A stretch of 64,000 bases of DNA, from positions 1 through 64,000 of the forward strand of contig NZ_BJZQ01000008.1 of the NCBI RefSeq assembly GCF_007992115.1, in the 5' to 3' direction. Positions 27,101 through 35,256 of the stretch are shown here, piece by piece. The notes under the pieces are model-generated. The model made no database searches. It worked only from the letters and a program-made list of their open reading frames with translations, and was not told the origin of the DNA. Origin of the DNA: Aeromicrobium flavum. GTDB taxonomy: Bacteria; Actinomycetota; Actinomycetes; Propionibacteriales; Nocardioidaceae. Position 1 is the first letter of the stretch, and every line of letters begins with the position of its first letter. The position numbers were made by a program, and so were the translations under genes.

Positions 27101-28904
27101 CCTCGAGGGAAAGATGACCGTTGCGCGCGCCCGCGACCTGGCGGATCAGGCATTGTCGGATACCTCGGCGAGGAATGAGTACGTTGGACTGGCGGGCGAC
27201 CAGCTTGCGGTTCGCGAATCTGTTTCGGATCCCACACTGTTTCCGCATCTTCAGGGACTGCGGCCGGATCTCTATCGCTGCTTTATGGAGCAGACCTGGG
27301 ACCACCGGGCGCCTCATGGAGTCACCGTTCTTCTGCATCCTGAGACCCATTTCACCGATGAGAAGGCCGGGACTTTGCGCGCTGCGACTTATCGACGCCT
27401 GCGGCGGCACTGGCAGTTCATCAATGAGTTGGGCCTTTTTGACATTCACAACCTCGTCACTTACGGAGTTCACGTGTATGGCGCCGTTCGTGCGGAGCCC
27501 AAATTCCTCATGGCCACCTCGCTGTACGCTCCGGAGACTGTCATTCGGTCGCTGACGCACGACGGCGCTGGCGAGCAACCGGGCTTGAAGGACCCGGACG
27601 GAAGTTGGGACCTCCGACCGCATCGTGGGCGCATCCTTGAGGTCGGAGTGGACATGCTGGCTACCTGGCACTCGATGCTGGAGGATTCTCAAGTTCCCGT
27701 GCTGCAAACCCGCATGATTTATGCAGTCAATTCCGCGAGTGCTCGGGTCTTGCGGGTGATCTCCGAGTCAACCCGAATGCAAGACTTGGTACTCCAGTTC
27801 TCAGGCGGTTGGAACGAGACCACGGATTACAAGAAGGGCCGTTTTTCGCTCGAATGGGGGCCAGTTGGATCATGGGCAGAAGTGATTTTGCAAGGTCCTC
27901 ACGTACATGTGGGTAACCCCTTCTATAAGTTTCCGAATCCGTCCATGTCAAGCAACAAGGATTGGGCTTCCGTTGATTTGGAGGCTTTGGGCGCTGGGGC
28001 GATCCCAGTGACCTCTTTCAAAATTCGAGGCGATTTCGCTAGATATGACGCGGCATACAATCATTGGGATGATGCTGCGGCGCGAGACACTTACCGCTTG
28101 GCATGGCGGAAGATGGCCGCCACTACCGGGGAGAGGACACTGATCCCTGCGCTTATTCCGCCTGGCGCGGCGCACATCCACGGGATGTTGTCGCTCGCAG
28201 TAGCTGGAGGTGCTCTGCGTTCCTTGTCGCTACTTGCAGGATTTGCCTCATCATTGGTCAATGACTTTGCATTGCGGGCCACGGGTAAGGCGAATTTGTA
28301 CGCGAGCAGTATCGAACGCCTGGTTCTCACGAAGGGCCATCCCCTCGAAAGCTATTTAATTCTGCGGGTGTTACGGCTCAATTGTTTGTCCGAAGCCTAT
28401 GCCGAACTTTGGGAGGATTTCAGCCGCGATGGGGTAACTGCCGATGATTGGCTTGGTGGCATTAACTTCCCTGGACGTCGAGCGCTCAGCGACGTAACAC
28501 CGACCTGGACCGAAGGAGTGCCTCTTAGGCGCTCCTCTGACAGACGACAAGCTCTGGTAGAGCTCGACGCGCTGGTGGCCCTAATGGTGGGACTGTCGCC
28601 GGACGACTTGTCAACCATCTATCGCACTCAGTTCCCCGTGCTCTACGGCTATGACCGCAATAAGTATCTTTACGACATCAATGGTCGCGAGGTGCCCACG
28701 CCAATCGTGCAGCTCTGGCGAAAAGAGGGACTCGACGAGACCTCGGTTGACGGCCTGACCGCGGACGAGCGGACTCACACCAACGCCTCGGGCAACACCT
28801 ACGTCTACGAACTTCCGTTCATCACCCTCGACCGGGAAGCGGACATGCGACAGGCGTACACGCATTTCGAGAGGGTCCTCGCGGAACGGACGGCGCATGA
28901 GTGA
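24195..28904 (+). CDS. Large class I N6-adenine DNA methyltransferase (DrmMI/PglX-like)
   Basis: 1569 aa. SAM motif I is ICEPALGSGAFAIEAV (P570-F577), followed by VDLNATAVELAEISLWLDTM; the catalytic NPPW is at 947-950. The long spacing and YYTPEVLTRFVV before motif I are typical of PglX, DrmMI and type IIG-like enzymes that mark host DNA. No PD-(D/E)XK endonuclease motif is clear in the N-terminal 500 residues. DNA composition drops from about position 27000 to 28560, which covers the region after NPPW where target recognition is expected. Overlaps the giant helicase gene by 8 nt. Confidence 0.9.
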   Translation: MSSDAIIVGEEWISEHYFTTDATKESFKARVLARRTAWDALKDQGTPRTRFTAARSSLLNRFATLDAHDDRVAAVRALNADVRALLGFDGIGFTSKVQGPVTFLSAAGLDHTAGLAIIDACPAETIEHLLAKDEDNLTEAFLPADVGPTADDTGVHKDAVTSVARLLSLLFLHDDFKPAFALVLAGPHVLVAERERWPEGRYLAVDLQLVAERNDDKKGGEVDRALACLASDSLAPDAQGDIWWTDTLSESVKHTVGVSKDLREGVRLSIEIIANEVVARRKAGSLDPLPSAEAQPLAKQSLRFLYRILFLLYAEASPELGVLPAGAPEYENGYSLDRLRELILVDLPTRNSQAGTHLYESLGALFRLVDRGHDPSRHDQAEGEYVDGLTFRSLRADLFKPEATAHIDEVGLGNAALQRVLRHLLLSKEQRGRDRGFISYAELGINQLGAVYEGLMSYTGFFAETDLYEVAKDGKSEKGSWVVPVAGAEGIAEKDFVTVEDKYGERKPVLHPQGSFVFRLAGRERQQSASYYTPEVLTRFVVSQALEELLDQDGQRTTAAEILELTICEPALGSGAFAIEAVRQFAEQYLKRRQEELDESVDPDAYPRELQRVKAYLALHQTYGVDLNATAVELAEISLWLDTMVEGLEAPWFGLHLRRGNSLIGARKAVYSRSTVEDKSWLKAVPKPVKPGTNDMDHVDRIDGRIPHFLLPAEGWGAAADVGKDIKELVPEAVADLKKWRRSMHAKPGKKQVDALVALGRRVERLWDIAGHRLAIAEQQIRRDIPLWGAPETEGEGEGPSLGRHVSREEIEESLADPDGAYRRLRLVMDAWCAFWFWPLTEEEVAPPTLEQWYDALRMILGADTMRVSTARKGQDTLESALIWDDLGDFEYNDRVFADASRIDAVLNKHPWLRVCQAVADQQGFFHWQLDFVSVFDRGGFDLQVGNPPWVRPDWDAAAALGEYDVRFALEGKMTVARARDLADQALSDTSARNEYVGLAGDQLAVRESVSDPTLFPHLQGLRPDLYRCFMEQTWDHRAPHGVTVLLHPETHFTDEKAGTLRAATYRRLRRHWQFINELGLFDIHNLVTYGVHVYGAVRAEPKFLMATSLYAPETVIRSLTHDGAGEQPGLKDPDGSWDLRPHRGRILEVGVDMLATWHSMLEDSQVPVLQTRMIYAVNSASARVLRVISESTRMQDLVLQFSGGWNETTDYKKGRFSLEWGPVGSWAEVILQGPHVHVGNPFYKFPNPSMSSNKDWASVDLEALGAGAIPVTSFKIRGDFARYDAAYNHWDDAAARDTYRLAWRKMAATTGERTLIPALIPPGAAHIHGMLSLAVAGGALRSLSLLAGFASSLVNDFALRATGKANLYASSIERLVLTKGHPLESYLILRVLRLNCLSEAYAELWEDFSRDGVTADDWLGGINFPGRRALSDVTPTWTEGVPLRRSSDRRQALVELDALVALMVGLSPDDLSTIYRTQFPVLYGYDRNKYLYDINGREVPTPIVQLWRKEGLDETSVDGLTADERTHTNASGNTYVYELPFITLDREADMRQAYTHFERVLAERTAHE

Positions 28905-31900
28905 ACTGCTGCCCAGCCTCGCTGCAGGCAGCATCCGCGACGGGTTGATCGACTACCTCGAGACGACGTTCTCGCTAGCCGACCTCCCGGCCAGGACGGC
29001 GCTCAACGAGTTCCTTGAGCACTCGACCGACGGGATCTTCAAGGGGCCGTATGTCCGGCTTCGACTGCCGTTCCAGCCGGCGGGGGGCGGATGGCGCGAC
29101 AGCCTCGGGTGGCACCCCGCCGACTGGGGCGGCTTCGCGCCGTACAGCCACCAGGCGGCCGCGTACGAGCGGTTGTCCTCTCTCAACCTCGGTCCCGACA
29201 AGCCGCGTCCGCTTCCTACGTTGGTCACCACCGGCACCGGCTCGGGCAAGACCGAAGCCTTCCTGCACCCGATCCTCGACCACGTGCTGCGGTCGAAACG
29301 CGACGGTGTGACCGGTATGAAGGCCCTGCTGCTTTATCCGATGAACGCCCTGGCCAACGACCAGGCCCAGCGACTGGCCGACCTGATCACCACCGACCCC
29401 GCCCTGGCCGGGGTGACCGCCGGTCTCTACACGGGACAGGAAGGACCGCAGCGCACCAAGGTCACTGCTGACGGCCTCATCACCGACCGCTACATCATGC
29501 GCAGCAGCGCGCCGGACATCCTGCTGACCAACTACAAGATGCTCGACCAGATGCTCCTGCGCGAGGCCGACCAGAAGATCTGGGTCGACAGCGCACAGTC
29601 GCTGCAGTACTTGGTCCTCGATGAGTTCCACACCTACGACGGTGCCCAGGGCACCGACGTCGCCATGCTGCTGCGGCGTCTCGGGCTGGCGCTCAAGTCA
29701 CACGGCATGACAGTGGGCGACGGCGAAGCTGATCGTCCGCTGGGGCACATCGCCCCGGTGGCCACCTCAGCCACCCTGGGGGACCGCGGTGACCCCGCCT
29801 CGATGCTGAAGTTCGCCGAGACTGTCTTCGGCGAATCCTTCGGTCCTGACGCCGTGGTCTCTGAGTCTCGCGTTGACTTGGACGACTGGGTCGGCCAAGC
29901 GTCGGAAGAAGCCTTCGCATTGAACCCGCGTGAGGGCGCTGAACTCGTGGGCGCAGTCTCTGCTGCGTTGACGGGACTCGGGATGGATCCGGCCGCGACT
30001 CCGTTGGCCGAAGCAGTGTTGACGGCAGCCTTCGAGGACGACCTCGCCAGTTACCGCGAGGCCCGCGGCACCGCAGGTGACCTGCTCCGCGTGCACCCGC
30101 TGACGGCTGTGCTGGTCGAGGTCTGTCGCGAGGCCACCTCGCTGGCCGACGTGGCCGCAAAGGCCTTCCCGGGCATCGAGGTCGCCGTACGGGAACGCTG
30201 TGTGTCGGCCTATCTGGGTGCCATCAGCCACGTGCGCAAAACCGAGGGGCGATCCATGCCGTCGGTCGAGGTGCACCTGTGGATCCGTGAGCTGACCCGA
30301 ATCGACCGCGAAGCCGCCATGTCGCCAGCGTTCTTCTGGTCCGACGACGGCGGTGCGCCACTCGGGACGGGGCAGGACGAGGACCCGAGCAGCGCCTCCG
30401 GTGCCGTTTTCCCCGCGATCTACTGTCGCCACTGTGGACGCTCAGGATGGGGAGTCTCGCTCTCGCCCGCCAACAGCACCGACCTCGACGTCAGAGACGA
30501 AGACATCCGCCGCCAGCACGCCTCGGGCGAGGGTCGCTTCCGGGCCTTGCTGCTGGCACGCGCTGAGGGGGAGCGCGCCCTTGAGGTGGCGACCACGGCC
30601 GGGGGAGCATCAGGAGCAGAGATCGGGGTCGAGAATCTGCGCTGGTTGCACGTCGCCCAGCGGGAGCTCCTCGCCGCGCCGCCCCAGGGAGAGGCGGCGC
30701 AGGACGGATCCGTGATCCCGGTGCTGACCCACGTCAGCATCGAGGCGGACGACGTCTCCCGCAAGGACCACTGCCCGGCCTGCCAGCAACGCGACGGGAT
30801 CCGATTCCTCGGATCGGCCATCGCCACCCAGCTCTCGGTGGCCCTGTCCACCCTCTTCGGCAGCACCAACCTGGACGCCGCCGAGAAGAAGACGCTGGTC
30901 TTCACCGACAGCGTCCAGGACGCGGCGCACCGGGCCGGGTTCGTGCAGAGCCGTTCGCACAGCCTCACCGTCCGATCCGTGTTGCGCGAAGCCGTCGGGT
31001 CAGCTGCGACGTCACTCGACATGCTGGCCGAGAGGGTCATCGAACGAGCTGGTGACGACGCAGCGCACCGCTACCGCGTCCTGCCGCCCGATTTGGCGGA
31101 GAAGAAGGAGTTCGCGCCGTTCTGGCAGGAGACGACTCTCAAGAAGGTGCCCCAGAGTGTTCGTAAGCGTGTCGCAAAACGGCTTGCGTTCGACGCGGTC
31201 CTCGAGTTCGGGCTCCAGTCCCAGTTCGGGCGCACACTCGAGATGACCAGCACCGTGGCCGTCGAGGTCGAGGCTGCCCCCGGCTTGATGACCACGGCGG
31301 CGCGACAGGCGGTCGAGGACGGGGGAGGGGAAGCGCTTCTGCCCGTCACCGTCACCGACGAACGGGCCCACGCTTGGGTCCGCGGTGTGTTGGAACGGAT
31401 GAGAAGCCGTGGCGCGATCGAGCACCCGTGGCTCCACAAGCTGATCGTGGAGGACGGCAACCGCCATTTCATCTGGCGTGGCCGGCCCCGCTCCGAAGGC
31501 ATGCCCGCCTTCCCGATCGGGCGTACTGCTCCGGCTTATCCCCGAGTTGGTCCTGCGACGAGCGTGCGTGAGTCCGTTCTTGACTCGGTCACCACACCAC
31601 AGAGTTGGTACGCCCAGTGGGCCGTCCGGGTACTGCAGGTCAGTCCCGCCGAGGGCGCCACCCTGTCGCGGCTCCTGCTCAAGCGACTGGCCGGGCACAA
31701 CATCCTGACCGCGACCAGCAACAAGGCCGGTGCCGAGGTCTACGCCGTGCCCCAGACGTCGGTGGTGATCGAACCCATCCAGACCCCAGCCCTCGAGGCG
31801 GGCGAGCACCTTCTCGTCTGCCCCACGTGCCAGGCGCAGGTCCCGGGGTCAGCGACCGTCATCACCCAGCTCGACGGTGCGCCTTGCATGGTGACGCGGT

Positions 31901-34900
31901 GTTCCGGTCTTCTGAAGCGGTCGTCGGGGAACCCCGAAAATTTCTACCGCCGCTTCTTCAGCACCCACGAGGTGCAGCGTGTCATCGCGCGCGAACACAC
32001 GTCGCTCCTCGACGACGACGTGCGACTCGAGTACGAGAACGGCTTCAAGGGTCGTGAGGATCGTCCGAACGCTCCCAACGTCCTCGTGGCCACACCGACG
32101 CTGGAGATGGGTATCGACATCGGTGACCTCTCCACGGTGATGCTGGCGTCGTTGCCGCGCTCGGTTGCGTCCTACCTGCAGCGTGTGGGTCGGGCCGGCC
32201 GCCTCACTGGTAGCGCGCTCGACCTTGCCTTCGTCTCCGGACGTGGCGAGCAATTGCCCCGTCTGGGTGACCCGCTGTCGATGATCAACGGAGAGGTGCG
32301 TCCCCCCGCGACCTACCTCGACGCCGATGAGATTCTGCGTCGGCAGTACCTCGCGTCGCTCGCGGACCGCCAGGCGCGCAGTGCCGGAGGGGTGCATCCG
32401 CAGTTCGCCACCGGCGCCATCGGTTCGATGGAGCCGGGTTCCTACCTGCACTCGATCGCCCTCGACGCCGAAGAGGACCTGCTGGCAGGAGGGACGCACC
32501 TGGACACGTTTCTGGCCGCGTTCCCGACACTGAAGGAACCGGCTCGCGTGATGCTGCGTACGTTCGTCACCCGCGGCGGCGACGCCGAGCTGACCAGCCC
32601 CTTGGGTGAGAGGCTGTTGATCGCTTCGCAGAAGTGGCGCCTCGAGGTCGAGACTCTCGGGCATCGCATCACCGCAATCGAAGCAGAAATCCCTGACCTG
32701 AAACGGGTCGCCGAACTGCCGGTCGCTTCGGAGGACGACAAGCACGCCTACCGCGATGCCGAGGCGTCGCTGCGCCTGGCCAAGAAGCAGCGCGCCCGCC
32801 TCCAAGGGGATTACTGGATCGGCGTCCTGGAACACGCCGGGATCTTTCCCAACTACACCCTGCTCGACGACGCCGTGACTCTCGACGTGGGGCTCTCCTG
32901 GCTGGACCCTGACACGGGAAACTATGAGACCCAGGATTTGTCCTACAGCCGCAACGCTGCTCTAGCGTTGCGCGAGTTCGCACCTGGCGCCACCTTCTAC
33001 GCCGGGGGCCACCAGGTGAAGGTCGACACCGTCGACCTTGGGGACAGCGGTGAGGCGATCCGCACCTGGGTGCTCTGCCCGGCGTGCGGATTCGTCGCTG
33101 ACGTCACCGACGGCACCCAAGCTCCCAGCAGCTGCCCCCGATGCTCCAGCGCCGGGATCGCGGACCTCGACCAGCGCTTCGACGTCGTCGAACTGACGCG
33201 GGTCTCGTCCACGATGCGGCGTGACGAGGCGGTCATCGACGACGGGCGTGAGGAGCGCATCAAGGAGCGTTTCGACCAGGTTGTCCTCGCCGACGTGAAT
33301 CCTGCGGGCATCGCCCACCAGTGGTACATCAAGGACTACGGCTTCGGGGTCAAGCACGTCCGCGATCTGGTGATCCGGTGGCTCAACCTGGGCCGGATGT
33401 CTGGTCATGGTTCGAGTCGTTTCCTCGGTGGGCACGACGTCAACGCCGAGCTGTTCAGGATCTGCTCCGAGTGCGGACAACTCGACAGCGGCGCACGCAG
33501 CAACTCCAAGTACGAACACCGCCCATGGTGTCGCCTGCGCAATGCCTCCGAGGAGGACACTCGAAGAATCGCGCTGTCGCGCACCCTCGTGACGGAGGGG
33601 TTGCTGATGCGGCTGCCGCCGATGATCTCACTCGGAAGCAACTTCGCCCTGCCCTCCCTCGCCGCAGCCGTCAAGCTCGGGCTTCGTGAACACATCGGTG
33701 GAGCACCAGACCACCTCGCACTGGAGGTCGTGGTTGATCCTTCGCCGGACGACCCGGATCTCAACGCTGACGGACTCCTCCTGCACGACCTGGTGCCCGG
33801 CGGAACCGGTTATCTGGCAGAGCTGGCAGATCCCGCCACTCTGCGCGCGATCCTCTTCCGGGCGTACGTGTTACTGCGTGATTGTCAGTGCAGTGGGAGC
33901 GAGAGACTAGCCTGCCACCAGTGCCTGCTGCCCTTCGCCGGCCCCGGCCAGGATCGTCTCGTCTCCCGCTCAGAGGCCCATCGTCTGCTGCACGAGATCC
34001 TGCACGGCGGAACTCAGACCGACGCCGAGCCCGACAAGGCTGCGGGCTGGGAGATCACTGAGGTCGCCGTTCAAAGTTTCGACCCCGAGTCGAAGATGGA
34101 GCAGAAGTTCCGCGCGGTACTCAAGCAACGGTTGAGCACCTTGGGTGCCCACATCAAGGAGATCCCGGGCAACCTCGGGACCACCATGGAGATCACCATC
34201 GGGGGAGGGCGCAAGTGGCGCCTGGATCCCCAGGTCACCTTGCTCGGCAGCAAACCGGACTTTCTACTCATCTGCAACGATCCGTCGGTGCCGCGGATGG
34301 CGATCTTCTGTGATGGTTGGCGCTACCACGCAAGCCCGCTGCACAACCGTCTATCTGACGATGCCGCGAAGCGCGCGATCCTGCGCGACGACGGATTCTT
34401 CGTCTTCGGCATGTCGTGGGCGGACCTCGAGGAGAGCACGCCGAGCGGACCGAACTGGTTCGATCGGGACGCCATCGGACCAATCATGGGCGGTGCTGGA
34501 ATCAACCTGAAGCCGGCACTCTTCGACCTGCTGTCGGGCAGCGTCATGGACCTGTTGATGGGCTGGATCCAGACCCCCGACCCGGAAGGGATGCGTGCCA
34601 TCGGTGACGCCATGCCCTTCGTGATCGCCGCTCGAGCACAGGAGAAGGGAGGCACGGGCCAACGCAGTGACCTCATGGCGATCGCTGGTGGGCTGCTGGA
34701 TGGGCAAGCTCTAGGTCAAGGGGACGTGCCCGTGTGGGCCTGGCGCGACGACACGTTGGTCGTGCTGTCCCGGTGGAACCCCAAGAGCTCCGCCACCGAG
34801 ATCACGGTGACCCTCGACGACCGCGACCAGGTGATCGGTCACCAACACAAGGCCGCGTGGCAGGAATGGCTCAGATTCAGCAATCTCGTGGGGTTGCGCA

Positions 34901-35256
34901 CCGTAGGCACCAAGGTCACGGTGGCGAGCCTGCTGACCACCACCGCGACGCCGACGGTGGATACTACTGCCGAAGCGGGCCGGAGCACGGACTTCAGATG
35001 GGATCCGGTCATCGGACTGGCCGCCGACGAGGAGAGGGAGTTCCTCGTTGCGCTCTCGCGGACTTCCGTGCCGGTGCCCGACCTGGAAGTTGAGATCGAC
35101 GGAGTGCCCTTAGGGCCAAGTTGGCCCGACCGGAAGGTCACCGTCGCTGTCGACCTGAGCGACGATGAGCGCACGATGCTCGCCGACCTGGGGTGGGACG
35201 TGGTCGACATGGACATCGAGGCGGCTGTGGCCGCTCTGGAACTAGGAGGATTCTGA
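28897..35256 (+). CDS. Giant YprA-like helicase with DUF1998-type cluster and C-terminal nuclease-like domain
   Basis: 2119 aa. Walker A GTGSGKT is at residues 113-119, [13 protein letters not shown] follows, then DEFH at 242-245 and motif VI YLQRVGRAGR at about 1093-1102. The DUF1998-type Cys cluster CQCSGSERLACHQC is at 1663-1676. Downstream, residues about 1733-1840 read EQKFRAVL, then LLGSKPDFLLI (Asp 1788), then FCDGWRYH (Asp 1806, His 1811) and a Gly-x-x-Val-Phe strand. This resembles Vsr/DUF559-type PD-(D/E)XK nucleases. So a DNA translocase is fused to a probable DNA cutter. ATG 28897 overlaps the methylase end; the 3' end overlaps the UvrD gene. Confidence 0.9.
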   Translation: MSELLPSLAAGSIRDGLIDYLETTFSLADLPARTALNEFLEHSTDGIFKGPYVRLRLPFQPAGGGWRDSLGWHPADWGGFAPYSHQAAAYERLSSLNLGPDKPRPLPTLVTTGTGSGKTEAFLHPILDHVLRSKRDGVTGMKALLLYPMNALANDQAQRLADLITTDPALAGVTAGLYTGQEGPQRTKVTADGLITDRYIMRSSAPDILLTNYKMLDQMLLREADQKIWVDSAQSLQYLVLDEFHTYDGAQGTDVAMLLRRLGLALKSHGMTVGDGEADRPLGHIAPVATSATLGDRGDPASMLKFAETVFGESFGPDAVVSESRVDLDDWVGQASEEAFALNPREGAELVGAVSAALTGLGMDPAATPLAEAVLTAAFEDDLASYREARGTAGDLLRVHPLTAVLVEVCREATSLADVAAKAFPGIEVAVRERCVSAYLGAISHVRKTEGRSMPSVEVHLWIRELTRIDREAAMSPAFFWSDDGGAPLGTGQDEDPSSASGAVFPAIYCRHCGRSGWGVSLSPANSTDLDVRDEDIRRQHASGEGRFRALLLARAEGERALEVATTAGGASGAEIGVENLRWLHVAQRELLAAPPQGEAAQDGSVIPVLTHVSIEADDVSRKDHCPACQQRDGIRFLGSAIATQLSVALSTLFGSTNLDAAEKKTLVFTDSVQDAAHRAGFVQSRSHSLTVRSVLREAVGSAATSLDMLAERVIERAGDDAAHRYRVLPPDLAEKKEFAPFWQETTLKKVPQSVRKRVAKRLAFDAVLEFGLQSQFGRTLEMTSTVAVEVEAAPGLMTTAARQAVEDGGGEALLPVTVTDERAHAWVRGVLERMRSRGAIEHPWLHKLIVEDGNRHFIWRGRPRSEGMPAFPIGRTAPAYPRVGPATSVRESVLDSVTTPQSWYAQWAVRVLQVSPAEGATLSRLLLKRLAGHNILTATSNKAGAEVYAVPQTSVVIEPIQTPALEAGEHLLVCPTCQAQVPGSATVITQLDGAPCMVTRCSGLLKRSSGNPENFYRRFFSTHEVQRVIAREHTSLLDDDVRLEYENGFKGREDRPNAPNVLVATPTLEMGIDIGDLSTVMLASLPRSVASYLQRVGRAGRLTGSALDLAFVSGRGEQLPRLGDPLSMINGEVRPPATYLDADEILRRQYLASLADRQARSAGGVHPQFATGAIGSMEPGSYLHSIALDAEEDLLAGGTHLDTFLAAFPTLKEPARVMLRTFVTRGGDAELTSPLGERLLIASQKWRLEVETLGHRITAIEAEIPDLKRVAELPVASEDDKHAYRDAEASLRLAKKQRARLQGDYWIGVLEHAGIFPNYTLLDDAVTLDVGLSWLDPDTGNYETQDLSYSRNAALALREFAPGATFYAGGHQVKVDTVDLGDSGEAIRTWVLCPACGFVADVTDGTQAPSSCPRCSSAGIADLDQRFDVVELTRVSSTMRRDEAVIDDGREERIKERFDQVVLADVNPAGIAHQWYIKDYGFGVKHVRDLVIRWLNLGRMSGHGSSRFLGGHDVNAELFRICSECGQLDSGARSNSKYEHRPWCRLRNASEEDTRRIALSRTLVTEGLLMRLPPMISLGSNFALPSLAAAVKLGLREHIGGAPDHLALEVVVDPSPDDPDLNADGLLLHDLVPGGTGYLAELADPATLRAILFRAYVLLRDCQCSGSERLACHQCLLPFAGPGQDRLVSRSEAHRLLHEILHGGTQTDAEPDKAAGWEITEVAVQSFDPESKMEQKFRAVLKQRLSTLGAHIKEIPGNLGTTMEITIGGGRKWRLDPQVTLLGSKPDFLLICNDPSVPRMAIFCDGWRYHASPLHNRLSDDAAKRAILRDDGFFVFGMSWADLEESTPSGPNWFDRDAIGPIMGGAGINLKPALFDLLSGSVMDLLMGWIQTPDPEGMRAIGDAMPFVIAARAQEKGGTGQRSDLMAIAGGLLDGQALGQGDVPVWAWRDDTLVVLSRWNPKSSATEITVTLDDRDQVIGHQHKAAWQEWLRFSNLVGLRTVGTKVTVASLLTTTATPTVDTTAEAGRSTDFRWDPVIGLAADEEREFLVALSRTSVPVPDLEVEIDGVPLGPSWPDRKVTVAVDLSDDERTMLADLGWDVVDMDIEAAVAALELGGF

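Noticed and set aside
24195-28904. Type IIG restriction-modification enzyme with built-in nuclease
   Set aside because: No convincing PD-(D/E)XK motif in the N-terminal region; the likely nuclease lies in the next gene.
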